DNA of 64,000 nucleotides from Lumbricus terrestris (Eukaryota; Annelida; Clitellata; Crassiclitellata; Lumbricidae), in NCBI GenBank assembly GCA_949752735.1, contig OX457037.1, positions 19,883,039 through 19,947,038 of the forward strand. Direction: 5' to 3'. Under the pieces are notes generated by a model, which was not told where the DNA came from, made no database searches, and worked only from the letters and a program-made list of their open reading frames with translations. Every line of letters begins with the position of its first letter. The first letter of the stretch is position 1. The translations under genes and the position numbers were made by a program. This document shows, in pieces, positions 33,345 to 44,863 of the stretch.

Positions 33345-33870
33345 CTACTAGCTGGTGTACCCGGCGTTGCACGGGAAATTTCGATTTTTCGTTCCCAAAC
33401 CCAGCTCCACCGGCCCCTGTGGGCGGCTTCGCCGCCCATTTGGGGTATATAAATGGTTATATATTTATACCCCTCTGCTTGGAAGGTCTTCCCCAATTCT
33501 GCTGGTTAAACTCATGTTGCATGGGGCCCCTCTTAGTGTTTATTATACTCCTTGGCCTAAGACAATTATCCTTCCCAGGGGGTTGCGCTGCGTAAGCTTT
33601 GGCGAAAAATGACGTCATTTGTTATTGCAAGACGATTCAAATAATGGCGTCGCATTTGCAGCGATCGCGCAAATAACACGGCGAAATTTAAAATGTCTAT
33701 ATTTTGAAAGTTCAAGTGTCTAAAGAGCTGAAAATAGCGCGACTGAGTAAGTTGAGTGAAAGTCTATTTATGTACAATGTTTCAGGTCAATAGTTGCAAA
33801 ACTGTGAGCGTGCATAACTGACAAACATAGGTACATCCTTTCTTATAGATATAGGTAACCTCTGCCCTAT
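33345..33870 (+). mobile_element. GTACCCGGCGTTGC-type repeat element
   Basis: Starts ACTAGCTGGTGTACCCGGCG and shares several blocks with 41048-41240 (CGTTGC-GGAAATTT, GGCCTAAGACAATTAT). The right boundary is estimated. Confidence 0.55.
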
Positions 33871-34264
33871 ATAGAGTTATTGGTAAAATCGTAGTTTAGA
33901 TTGTTATATTGTTTCAGTATTATATATAATTTTCCGAGGCTGTTAAACTGATATATAAATTATGGCCACTTTAGAAAATAGGACACTTTTATTTGGAACT
34001 TATTAGGCTCAGCCTGGAAGGACCTATATATAGTTCTCGGCAATCACAGTTAGGAAATGTGTTAACACTTCCCCTTCACCAACGTGTTGATGACATTGGA
34101 ATTCTTCAAAATATGAAGGAAAAGTTGTCGGCTTGTTCCAAATTGTCTGCGTACTTTACACTTCGCAAGCAGCAAAATTGTTCTCTAGCCTATATTTTGA
34201 TTAGGCCTACACGCCCTACAGTGTATTTCTGACTCTTCATTTTGAACGAAGTTACGCTCGTGGA

Positions 34265-34545
34265 CTACAAGTCTGCAACTGAGGGTTCGTAAATTCCATT
34301 TTCGGCCTTATTAAGGTTGCGATATGCAGTCCATCCGTAACTTATGATGTGTGCCCCTGGTAGATTATGTTGTGAAAATAAACGGTCAAAAGTGGCTCCA
34401 CCTCTATCGTTAACGACAGTCAAGAAACATCTGCGTTTATCTATTTCGCCACATACAAAAACCCAATGGTCTCCTGTTTAGAGACCCCGATGACATATCC
34501 GGTGAAAATATTTGGGATCGTCTATTTCAACGATAGTTTCCTCGT
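34265..34545 (-). pseudogene. Merlin/IS1595-like DDE transposase fragment
   Basis: Read on the minus strand, one frame gives ETIVEIDDPKYF, then DHWVFVCGEIDKRRCFLTVV, then LPGAHIISYGWTAYRNL. This is the order of the IS1595/ISXO2 transposase domain (EIDE..F; WVFG.VER....F..PV..R; LPGT.I.SDGW.AY..L). The second Asp of the SDGW motif is Tyr, and a TAA interrupts at about 34485, so the gene is dead. No TIRs were assigned. IS1595-like eukaryotic elements are known as Merlin. Confidence 0.78.
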
Positions 34546-34824
34546 GCATCATTGGCATCAAACCCGCCAAGCTTAACAGGGTTTCTGTTTAGACAATAAT
34601 ATTGTCGCATTCTTCTCTACAGAAGTTACATCAATCTATAATGTTATATAGCGCGTTATATTCACGATTTCGTTTATTTTGGTGTATCTTAAGAATTAGC
34701 AAACTAAACTGCAGGATTTGGCAAATGAAAATAATTTATCAACCCAAACTGCGGTTGTTCCGACATAATTTATTCACTTATAGCCTACGTCATGCATGCA
34801 GATTACGGATGGCGTTATTTTGTA

Positions 34825-35590
34825 GATACTGAAAGTGGAGCACACTGATTAAAGACCAGACATATATCTGAAATCTGAGATCCTTGCAACAAAGGCTAAG
34901 ATGGCAAAGATTTGTCCTGTACTGCTAGTTACTTTGCTGTTGTCCCTCTTCTGGCTGATGGAGTTGATCGAACACAAATCGAGATACTGAAAGTGGAGCA
35001 CACTGATTAAAGACCAGACATATATCTGAAATCTGAGATCCTTGCAACAAAGGCTAAGAAGGCAAAGATTTGTCCTGTACTGCTAGTTACTTTGCTGTTG
35101 TCCCTCTTCTGGCTGATGGAGTTGATCGAACACAAATCGAGATACTGAAAGTGGAGCACACTGATTAAAGACCAGACATATATCTGAAATCTGAGATCCT
35201 TGCAACAAAGGCTAAGATGGCAAAGATTTGTCCTGTACTGCTAGTTACTTTGCTGTTGTCCCTCTTCTGGCTGATGGAGTTGATCGAACACAAATCGAGA
35301 TACTGAAAGTGGAGCACACTGATTAAAGACCAGACATATATCTGAAATCTGAGATCCTTGCAACAAAGGCTAAGAAGGCAAAGATTTGTCCTGTACTGCT
35401 AGTTACTTTGCTGTTGTCCCTCTTCTGGCTGATGGAGTTGATCGAACACAAATCGAGATACTGAAAGTGGAGCACACTGATTAAAGACCAGACATATATC
35501 TGAAATCTGAGATCCTTGCAACAAAGGCTAAGAAGGCAAAGATTTGTCCTGTACTGCTAGTTACTTTGCTGTTGTCCCTCTTCTGGCTGG
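34825..35590 (+). repeat. 158-bp tandem array, five copies, each with a signal-peptide-like exon
   Basis: Units start at 34825, 34983, 35141, 35299 and 35457; the last is cut after TTCTGGCTG. Copies differ only at one base as far as I can see: copies 1 and 3 read AAGATGGCA, while 2, 4 and 5 read AAGAAGGCA. From that ATG the frame is MAKICPVLLVTLLLSLFWL, a textbook signal peptide, then runs on for ten residues to TGA. In the last copy the text leaves the repeat as CTGGCATCAG/GTTAGA, resembling the natural end of a signal-peptide exon. The near-identity means recent duplication. Whether any copy is transcribed is unknown. Confidence 0.9.
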
Positions 35591-35750
35591 CATCAGGTTA
35601 GAAACATTCGCTTTATAGGTAGTAAGCTTATGTTTTCTGGGCGCTATTCTCCTTCGTGACTTTTTTCAATATTGAAAAGGTTTGGATGTGAATATTGAAT
35701 GTCAATATAATCAGTTAGTTTGATTTTCTAGGTTGTGGCGATGCGTAAAG

Positions 35751-36552
35751 TATACCCCTCAGTCGATCGAGTTGATCGATCCAGTCCATCGCAACTCGGC
35801 CAATTCGAGTCGATCGAAAAATCGTCGACTCGGTCGACTTGGAAGTCGAGTCGATCGTTGTGTCCTCGACTCGACTCGACTTAGAAATATTTTATTTAAT
35901 TTTTAAAGTTATGTTACGTCGCAACTCACAAATGACCTACATGAATAATTATACAAGCAATGAACCTCTTGTCCGCTGACTCTTTTGTATTGTTGGAACA
36001 GTGGTAGCTATTGACTATAGCCTACAGATATACTTCCCCACAGTTTTACGGTGAAAATGGAGCGATTAAGATGAGTTAAGAGTGTCCTAGTTTGCAAAAA
36101 TTTGAGCTCGTAAGTCAGTTCGAACAATCGCAAAACGTTCGACAGTCTGTCGTTAGAACAGGACTTGATACGTTCACTTCTCACTCTGATGTGTGAAAAC
36201 ATTTTGTTCCGCCTTACAACCAGTAGGCAATTTATGGGAGCGGCAATTGGCGCACACAATTCATATATTTGACCCAGTCATCACATTTCCTTACAAAAAC
36301 CACAAGTGCATACAGCGTAGCGGATAGGAAATGCATCAAATGAAAATAAAACAATTTGTGTCATATGGATTGGTAGAAAAATGCTCCGTTGGAACATTTG
36401 TAGTATATGAAATTCACGAGTAGGCCTATAAATAGGCCTAATTTAGGTAATTGGATATATGAATGCAGCTGTCCTTGACAACTTTGGCCAGAAGACCACT
36501 GTCCCAGAGCCAAGTCGATCTTAGCGCTCGACTCGATTGACTGAGGGGTATA
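35751..36552. mobile_element. 800-bp TIR element of the GAGTCGATCGA family (TA-flanked)
   Basis: Left TATACCCCTCAGTCGATCGA and right TCGATTGACTGAGGGGTATA are inverted. A TA dinucleotide duplication, as for Tc1/mariner-type elements, would fit. There is no transposase ORF. Just inside the left end are dense GTCGA/TCGACT direct repeats. Confidence 0.85.
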
Positions 36553-36850
36553 CTAGCAACGCTGGATAAAATCACCCACCCTATATACATGTATTAGGGT
36601 TAACTGGTCGCCTTCCTTATTAACGGTTAATCGGAAGCACACTTGACTCTTACTGTGCTGTAGGACTATAAAGTGAAGTGGCTTACTACAAGCACTGAAA
36701 GTGTGCTATGTGAGCCAAAAGAGAGATTTCAAAAGACAGGACTACAAGATTACAAAAAGTTGGGGACATGCATTGTCTCTCGTCTGGAGAAGTGCGCCAG
36801 ATTTTTTTAGATTGACTGCTATCAACTCAGAATTCCATTTGTCAAGCGCC

Positions 36851-37275
36851 GGGGACACGAAACGGAGTATCCCCCCTGAGAGCTATCCGGGGGGATGAAT
36901 TAATCTATCCCCCGGATGGAATTAACCGGTCTATACTATCCAGGGGGATAAACCATTCTATCCCCTTTTTTGAAAATGCGCATAATAAAAAAAACTTATG
37001 CTGTAATCAAAATTTAATGTGACTCTGATTGTTTTAAGTGTCCTAAGCAATGCTCAGATAAAGGCAACTCGAATTTATTTAGTGACTCTGAGTGTTCTTA
37101 AGTGTTTTAAATGTTTTAAGTGCTCTAAAACAGGGTAAAACAAATGATCTAGTAGGAATAAACATACCTGTTAGTGTCATTGTTGAAAACAAAGGAGATG
37201 AAAAATAAGTTTTTTCGACTTTTTTAAAATTTGGGGGATACAATTAATACGGGGGATACTCTATTTCGTGACACC
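36851..37275. mobile_element. 425-bp TIR element (GAGTATCCCCC family)
   Basis: The left end, GGGGACACGAAACGGAGTAT followed by CCCCC, matches the inverted right end around GGGGGATACTCTATTTCGTG. The target duplication is not clear. The interior has further CTATCCCCC blocks. Confidence 0.7.
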
Positions 37276-37728
37276 AGCAACAGTTCGCTTTCAGTACGAT
37301 AGCTTTGAAAGGGGTTAAATATATGACGAACGCGATTGCCTCATTATTAAATTAAATTATGCTACTAGTGAGTCAGCTGTGTTTCATAATTTTGGTCAAT
37401 TACATATTTTATGTGATGATGCAATTTTTTAAATATACAGTGTGGGCCTATATTCGTTACAAATATGTGATTTTAAAACAAAATCAATGCGACTATAATA
37501 GACGCAACTAGTACAATAGGCCTATTAATTAATACGAAACATCAGATATGCCATAATCATTGTTTGACGTCCCAATGTGACGTAGGCGTAGATCTAAGTA
37601 TTATTATTCGATTTCAGGATTCATCCATAATACGAAAATTCCTTTGTTGTTTGCTAGAAAGATAACATATTACTTTTAATTTTCGCCTTCAATAGCCTAA
37701 CGTTTTCTGAACAGGGTATATCGCCACC

Positions 37729-37780
37729 ATGTCCAAGAAACGAACATCACATGAATCGAGCGACGATGACGGGTCGAACG
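37729..37780 (+). CDS. F-box-like gene, exon 1
   Basis: An intronic acceptor (CGTTTTCTGAACAG) lies just upstream, so a 5' non-coding exon probably exists. ATG sits in a strong context (GCCACCATG). The exon encodes MSKKRTSHESSDDDGSN and ends at AACG/GTAAGT, phase 1. The N-terminus is short, charged and presumably disordered. Confidence 0.7.
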
Positions 37781-38106
37781 GTAAGTTTACGCTAGGAAAC
37801 GTTTATTACGCGCATTAATTTTTTGTTCTTTCAATGACTAAGTTGAGTTTGATCCCAAGCATGCTTCTATTCACTAAGATTCGGATGAAGCGCGCACATC
37901 TGAATGAGTGATTGTGACAGTCACGCATTCATATAGAAGGTCATACTTTAGAAATAGATGGCTGTCGGTGTATTCGGTAGGTGGGGTATACTTACTTTCA
38001 TGGAGGATACAATAAAATTTTAAGAATATTATGCTTAAAGCTTTAAATGCATGATTCACCTATAAAACAGGGCAAACTTATTGTATCCGATGTCGAATGA
38101 CGGCAC

Positions 38107-38262
38107 TAACCCTATTCCTAACCCTAACCAACCCTGACGACGCATAACCTGACCCTAACCGACCATCACGATGACTATTGCCTAACCTGACCATAACCGA
38201 CCCTCACGATGCCTAAACTGATCATAACCTACCCTCACGACCCCTAAATCTGAACCTAACCA
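38107..38262. repeat. Degenerate CCTAACC-type minisatellite in intron 1
   Basis: About four units of roughly 31-40 bp built on CTAACCTGACCATAACCGAC plus CCTCACGATG. It resembles telomeric CCCTAA only superficially. Confidence 0.75.
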
Positions 38263-38339
38263 ACACGTCGGTCCCGGATACTATAATAACGCCCAAAACA
38301 GCTGCTTGCGTAGGTGCGTAGAGCTATTCCAGGATGACG

Positions 38340-38967
<628 letters not shown>

Positions 38968-39245
38968 GCTGTTTACCAATCTCAAGAGTATTTCAATTTC
39001 ATTCACCTCGTTTGCACTCGTTAACCCCGCCGGGGAACGCATGCAGCAGGCGCGACAGGGTGGTCGCATCGAAGTTGTCTACCCAAAACTATGATTGATG
39101 GATGGTTGCAAGGCATGATGTGTGATAGCCTCGTCACAATAAAATACAGTTTCTTGCCGTAGTGCCTTTAAAGAATGCATGCGAGAATTAAGGTAAATAG
39201 TAATCGCATTTGTGCTTTAATTGCATAGTATTTCTCTTGTAATAG

Positions 39246-39295
39246 TTTTCCAACAATGGAAAAATGCAAAAGACACAGAATCGAGCGACTCGACG
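39246..39295 (+). CDS. F-box-like gene, exon 2
   Basis: The acceptor TATTTCTCTTGTAATAG precedes a 50-nt exon ending ACG/GTAAGC. Joined to exon 1 (one base carried over) it reads VFQQWKNAKDTESSDST and ends in phase 0, exactly matching exon 3. The 12-base string GAATCGAGCGAC occurs in both exon 1 and exon 2, suggesting an internal duplication of an ESSD segment. Confidence 0.68.
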
Positions 39296-39372
39296 GTAAG
39301 CAACATTGCATCTAAATTCAAGCCACAAATCTATGTGGCCTCGACTTTGTAAGTTATTATTTAAATAGTAGA

Positions 39373-39650
39373 AGGGCATGGTAGACTGGTGGTTAGTATG
39401 TTGAACTTTCAAGCGACAAGTCAGGGATTCAAATCTCCGCCAGGGCAGAAATTTTTGTCTCGAGATTTCTACTCCATGCCTGACCTAATCAATTTAGCTA
39501 CGATGAGTACACCGACCGTACACTGCTGGTGAGAAGATGAGGACTGGCCACCCGCCCTCATATGCCGAAGCTAAGAAAATAGAGTGGCCAATACTTCATA
39601 CTAATAGTTGCGACTGTGGCTAAAGAAACTGATCTACTTCTGTAGTTGAT
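39373..39650 (+). mobile_element. tRNA-derived SINE
   Basis: The head GTAGACTGGTGGTTAGTATG and box B GGATTCAAATC at tRNA-like spacing are followed by an unrelated body (CTACTCCATGCCTGACC...). A different family from the 52-62 kb SINEs. Located in intron 2 of the F-box-like gene. Confidence 0.65.
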
Positions 39651-39668
39651 TGCAAATTCACTCTGTTG

Positions 39669-39876
39669 CAGAGGCGGCGCTAAAGGGGCTAGGGGTGGCT
39701 AAGCTCCCCCTATAAAAGACTAAGCCCCCTTAAAAAGGTCCGCACACGAGAATTCGGCTGGATGACTAAAAAAAGGTCATCAGAAAAAAGGTCATCAGAT
39801 ATTTTGGCGGGTGAAAATGGAATATTTCCTCCGCGAGGCTTCAGCCCCCAAATCTTAAATCCTGGCCCCGCCACTG
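39669..39876. mobile_element. 208-bp hAT MITE with perfect TSD
   Basis: The ends are CAGAGGCGGCGCTAAA and GGCCCCGCCACTG. CTCTGTTG is duplicated at 39661-39668 and 39877-39884. It contains the GATGACTAAAAAAAGGTCATC hairpin motif. Confidence 0.92.
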
Positions 39877-40210
39877 CTCTGTTGCTACAATCATGAACAA
39901 CTAATTACGGTGCAACAGGAACCAGCAAAAGCTAATAGCTATGCTATCCTGACCCCTCTTCCTTAATTATTATTCATGAATGTTCTTATAGAATCCATAA
40001 AACTTAGCTAGAACTTAATTAGCAATGCAACAGCGATAATCATAGTAGCTAATATTGTATCTTCTTCTCAAATAGTGTGGTTTCTAGACCCGCATGTCAG
40101 TCCATTTTCTTTAATGAAAGAGTTTGATCAAGATTCAAGAGTTATCAGTTTAGATGAGTTCTTAAGTATGTAAACAGATAGCCTATGGTATGTTTCACTT
40201 GTATCTGCAG

Positions 40211-40429
40211 TTGCAAGATCTACCGATCGCGCTAATTGAGCGTATCCTCATTAAAGTCATAGTAATGGAAGTGAAGGATATGAAGCTGGTGAAAAGTGAA
40301 CGGAAGGGAAAGGCGGATCAGGTGACAGACAGACTTAGAACAGTCTGTTCGCAATGGGACAGCATCCTTACAAGTGAAAGAGTCGTCACACACATCGAAG
40401 ACCTTCTACGGGTAATTTTGACTTCATAA
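40211..40429 (+). CDS. F-box-like gene, exon 3 (F-box-like domain)
   Basis: The exon starts after the acceptor TTGTATCTGCAG in phase 0. Its protein begins LQDLPIALIERIL, the F-box start pattern (LP..L...IL), and continues to RLRTVCSQWDSIL, corresponding to the 'L..VC..W..I' end of the motif. F-box proteins bind SKP1 in SCF ubiquitin ligases; the partner here is inferred only. The frame reaches TAA at 40427-40429, giving about 107 residues in total. Alternatively, a donor at 40412 (CGG/GTAATT) could continue to exons not found. The insertion between the two halves (about 20 charged residues) is longer than usual, so this may be a divergent F-box. Confidence 0.65.
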   Translation: MQDLPIALIERILIKVIVMEVKDMKLVKSERKGKADQVTDRLRTVCSQWDSILTSERVVTHIEDLLRVILTS

Positions 40430-40998
40430 AAAGAACAAAGTAGCTATAGCTTTCTTTCACGCTTATTACATACTGTAGGTCTATATAAACGATTGTCTGA
40501 AATTGAACTTCTGCTCAGTGCGTGCTTCTAATTTCTAATGATTCTGAGATTCTAAATTCCGATGCTCTAATTTTACAATTCTGCGTGCTGATCGATGGCA
40601 ATCAGAGCGGCTGTGGTGGAACCAGTCGGCCTGAAAGCGTATTGAACCTCGAGCCTTTGTGACGTGGAAGGTTTGACAAAGTTGAACAATTGAGGCGATG
40701 AATGATTTCTTTCCCTACCATTCATGATAGGTTTGGGGTAATGCAAAGTGGTCTGAAGTATGCAAGCAAAGCAGAATGATTCACTTTGACCACTGGTTAG
40801 ATTATATGAGTTCGTAATTCTACTGGAATATAATTATGATGATGTAAGCAAGCTATGAATGACGTTGATCAGGACACTTTGGCAGATTCTGACGCAGGAG
40901 CCAGTTGACAACCATGCTCGGGTCTCAAAAATTAGCTCTATGATTCTCAATTTATCACAAGTTTCAATATGATGTTTCAGATAATTATGTCGGACGTA

Positions 40999-41643
40999 GT
41001 CAGGTAGTGGTATTGATGCGAGGTTGATGTCTCAGTGTTATGTAACAACTAGATGTGTTACCAGGCGTTGCCCTGGAAATTTAGGGTTTTCTGTATAACC
41101 CTCCATTCCAACCCCCGCTTCCCCCCCAAAAAAAAACATGAACCGTCCCTGAGGGGCGGGCGTGTGTGTTGACTGTGGCCTAATACAATTATTGCAGGTT
41201 GTCTGCTCTGTTAGTATATATATATAGTTAATATTTCTGTGATCTGCGTTCTTGTGAATATTATCGGCTGCATAATTGCAAACTGTAACCGGTCCTGGTT
41301 TGCCAACCGGATTGTTGAATAAACGGAAAGGCGTCATGCGGACCGTTGAAGGTTGATTAAATATCTCTTAAAATGCTAATAACTCTGGTTTTAAATTGAA
41401 TTAAAATCTGAAAATAGTTGCGTTGATCTTATAATTTGGGTTAGAATCAATTGCAAAAATTGTGCTAAACCGACGCTGTCATTTCCGAGCCTATTCTGGG
41501 ACGAAGAGTCAAAATGTCACAACGTTGGGTAATCCAGAGGAGTAGTGTTGAAAACTCTAAATTTCCTGGGCAACGCCTGGTAACACATCTAGTTGTTACA
41601 TAACACTGAGACATCAACCTCGCATCAATACCACTACTTGACT
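40999..41643. mobile_element. 645-bp fold-back element with 86-bp arms
   Basis: The arms 40999-41084 and 41557-41643 are inverted copies with only a few mismatches. Within the arms, CTAGATGTGTTACCAGGCG relates to the repeat at 33345. No ORF of note; a target duplication was not found. Confidence 0.85.
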
Positions 41644-41660
41644 TTCAGACTTATAATATA

Positions 41661-42675
41661 GATAGATGGGTGACGCAGCAAAATCGCGCAGAACGAAAGC
41701 GCGCAGACAAATGCGCCAAGACAAGTACGCTCAGTAACGAAAGCGCGCAGGACAAACGCGCCCACGCAAATGCGGCGCTGTAAGTAAATCGCGCGGGACA
41801 AATGCACGCAAACAAATGCGCGCGGACAATTGCGCGCAGCAAGAACAAATCGACAAAATATTATTACTATTATTATTATAATGAAGATTTATTTTTAGTC
41901 GAAATTAGCCAAATTTGTAAAAAAAATTACGCACAGCAAAACACAAGAATTATAGGCTATGACATCATTTAATTGTGTAAGCTGGAAATTGTTGTGAATG
42001 TTCCAAACGTTCCTTAGTAAAGAAAAAAACTGTAAGTAAGTAAAGTAAGAAAGTTCTTTATTTGACCACCAGCAAACGCACAGTGTGCAGGCAGATTAAC
42101 ACAAATCACATACTGAACTATAGAAATAAACTAGTATCTAATAAAAAAATAGGCTAGAAATTGTCGTTCAATTTCGTAAAGTTGGTAAACTAAGCGAGTG
42201 GAAGGAAGACCAGTTTATATGCAAACTTTGTGAGCCACTCCGCTCAAGAAATCTTCACAGACTTCGATGAGAAAACACAACAGTAGACTGCGAAATCCCT
42301 TTAAACAGTGTCATGGCAAGAAAACATCAAACAAGTGAGGCTGAAATATGCGAAACAAATATTTAGGCTACAATATCGAAGTGCAGAATTCATTTGAAAT
42401 GATTTCGGAAGCTCTGTCACTAGATGTTAATTGGTCAATTGGACAATATTTCCGTTTAATTCACATGGTCCTGGTGAATGTCGTATTAACCTATTCAATA
42501 ATTCAGGCTTAGGCGGTATGTTATGGATCATTATTAGTCAACATTAGATACATGTCCGGGTTGTTGAGCGCATTTGTCCGCGAGCTTTTGTCGGGGGCTC
42601 TGTTGCGCGCTATTGTCTGCGAGCTTTTGTCTGCGCGCTTTTGTCCTGCGCGGTTTTGTTACGGCGCCCAATAGA
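41661..42675. mobile_element. 1 kb TIR element built of GCGCG-ACAAATGCGC motifs
   Basis: The left end, GGGTGACGCAGCAAAATCGC, and the inverted right end (GCGCGGTTTTGTTACGGCGC then CC) match imperfectly. Both termini hold arrays of GCGCGCAGGACAAATGCGC-like blocks (41695-41845 and inverted at 42565-42660). Flanks share ATAGAT. The AT-rich middle has no ORF. Confidence 0.75.
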
Positions 42676-42734
42676 TGAGTTGACCCAATATGACTACTCT
42701 AATAATTAATTGCAACGCGCCTTCTACGATGTCA

Positions 42735-42965
42735 TAGATGCCAGGCAGTATGTTCCGTCGCTCTGTCACGCTAGACCCGGTTGGCTCTATGATTCACCAA
42801 GGTGCTGCAGGCTTCTCTGTGATCGGTCCATATTTCATTCTAATAGCCTTCATATTCGACTTCTTGTTCTCTTTCTCAGCTCCTTTTAGAAGGCGTTTGA
42901 TGTTGTTATGTCTGGTCGTCTTTTGAAGTTTCTCTTTAAGTTACGCTATACAAATTTATAATTAC
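42735..42965 (+). pseudogene. LINE 3' fragment
   Basis: A plus frame contains GFSVIGPYF, then the tail ACGCTATACAAATTTATAAT, like the L2 3' ends elsewhere in the window. It is short and decayed. Confidence 0.5.
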
Positions 42966-42974
42966 CATAAAGAA

Positions 42975-43742
42975 TTGATCCAATTTTTTGTTTTCTTTGC
43001 GCATGTACGTCGGCGTTGTCACAAACAGAATTCACAAGAAATGAGCTGGGGTCTCCTCAACGGAAGATTCCTGGTCTGCGTATCGCCTGACAAGAGTCCG
43101 CACCTTCTGCAGATATACGACAGGAGACAGCTGGACCTTCTTTGTTTGACTGAAACGCATCACAAAACATCCGACGACGCACAACTACTTAAATGCATAC
43201 CGCCCAACTACAAATGCATAGATATTCCTCGATGCAGGTCATCTTTTTCGCAGCACAATAGCAGTGAAAAAGGAGGGGGGATTGCAATAGTATACAAAAA
43301 CCACCTGCAAATTGAGTTGTTACAGTCGACGATGTCTCCAGCAACTTATGAGCATCTAATTTGCAAAATAGCAACTAAGGTTGGGGACATCCACCTTGCT
43401 GTCATGTATCGACCCAGCACTTTAGAAAAGGACGACGATTTCCTAAAAGAATTTTCGAAACTTCTTGAGATCATGGCCACTTTTTCTAAAGTGGTGATTA
43501 TGGGTGATATCAACGTTCCTTTTCAGAATCCAGAAAATGTATATACAAAAAAGGTTCAGAACCATCTGGATAAGTACAGCTTTAAACAATTGGTCGATAA
43601 GGCGACTCGAAAATCAAAAGCGAAGTCCATAATCGACATAATCATTTGCCGATCTAATTTTTTCCCAGAAAACATTGACGTCCACTCTGTTCCGAGCGAA
43701 TTATCGGACCACAAACTGGTCCTCTCAAACTTTTGTTTGTGA
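42975..43742 (+). pseudogene. LINE apurinic-type endonuclease domain fragment
   Basis: From about residue 20 the frame shows the non-LTR endonuclease order: LDLLCLTETH (catalytic Glu), EKGGGIAIVYKN, LAVMYRPST, KVVIMGDINV (Asp/Asn), SIIDIIICR and SELSDHKLVLSNF (Ser-Asp-His). These are the exonuclease-endonuclease-phosphatase motifs with which CR1/L2-type LINEs nick their target. All key residues appear present over about 235 residues. The frame ends with TGA right after the domain and no reverse transcriptase follows, so this is a detached fragment. Confidence 0.9.
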
Positions 43743-44760
43743 TTCTGAACATTTTATTGGGGGAGGACGTCTGCGTGTGCTTATGCAGGACTTTTCTTAA
43801 ACGTGCATTTGTAAACAAAATGTGCAGTTCTAAATGTATGTGTGCAGCTATAGAAGCACTTCTGTACAGTTAAAACTAGCAAAAAGGTTATTGTTCTCCG
43901 ATTTGAAGTAATTTTTAATGGAGGATGGGAAGGAAAAGAAGGGGTTGTGCAGTTCTAAAAATTCCTTAAAAACAGCCTTGTGCTTATGAGCATGGGCGTA
44001 ACTTTCCACGGAAAAGTGGTGGTGACTATTCCTCTGCTCACGATGTCTCCCTTCCTTTTTTCTTTCCCTCGGCTACCTCTACCCTTCCTCAGATACGATT
44101 TTAGTATAAAATCTGGTGAGAACTCTCTCTCCCTTCCTTCTCCATTCTCACTCTTTCTCCCCCTTGGTCTCCCTCGCTGGTGCGCTTCATGGTCGATCTT
44201 TTCGTGCAGTCACAGAGCACTAAATAAATTCTTAAAACTTTGCTCTTTCTCAAATGTTATCAAGATTCTTCCTATTCTATTCGTTTGTGTCGATCGCCAC
44301 AACAATTATGTCTCAAAGTAGTGTGCTTAGTTGTACATTACACCGCGCCAATTAATCCAGTTGGTAGGCTAACTTGGAAAACGACGGATAAGATTGTTAA
44401 AATAATTTCAACGGCACTCCTCTAAGGGTTACACGCAGCACTTTATTTATCAGTTTTATTTATTTAAAATTATATGTCCTCTGTAAGATCGGATGCAAGT
44501 TGAACTGATTTTGGCCTATCTGTCTTCTCATTCTCTAAAAGCGTGGTTTTCCTATCCATGTAGGTCTATTATGTAGGACTATGAATGGACTATATTTTAT
44601 ATGTCACATCTGACCAACCATTCTTATTTGATGAAATATTATTGTACGTCGCATTCCTCCTACACATTCTCTGACTGCGCAGAAAAGTTTGCTGTCAGTT
44701 GCCAACTTGAAATAATTTATGTTGTGGTCTTCAGCAGCGCTGAATCAAGCCCAAGGAGTA
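43743..44760. other. Gene-free stretch
   Basis: Nothing was recognised; 44100-44170 is a CT-rich run. Confidence 0.4.
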
Positions 44761-44863
44761 TTAACCCTAAGGCTACCAAGCTTTTTTGTAACACGGACTA
44801 CCAAGGGGGCTGGTTACCACCCCTGGAGGCCTGGATTTTGGGTTTGGTCTGAGATATCATAAC

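Noticed and set aside
38107..38262. Internal telomere repeat tract
   Set aside because: The CCTAACC pieces are embedded in longer 31-40 bp units and do not form a CCCTAA array.
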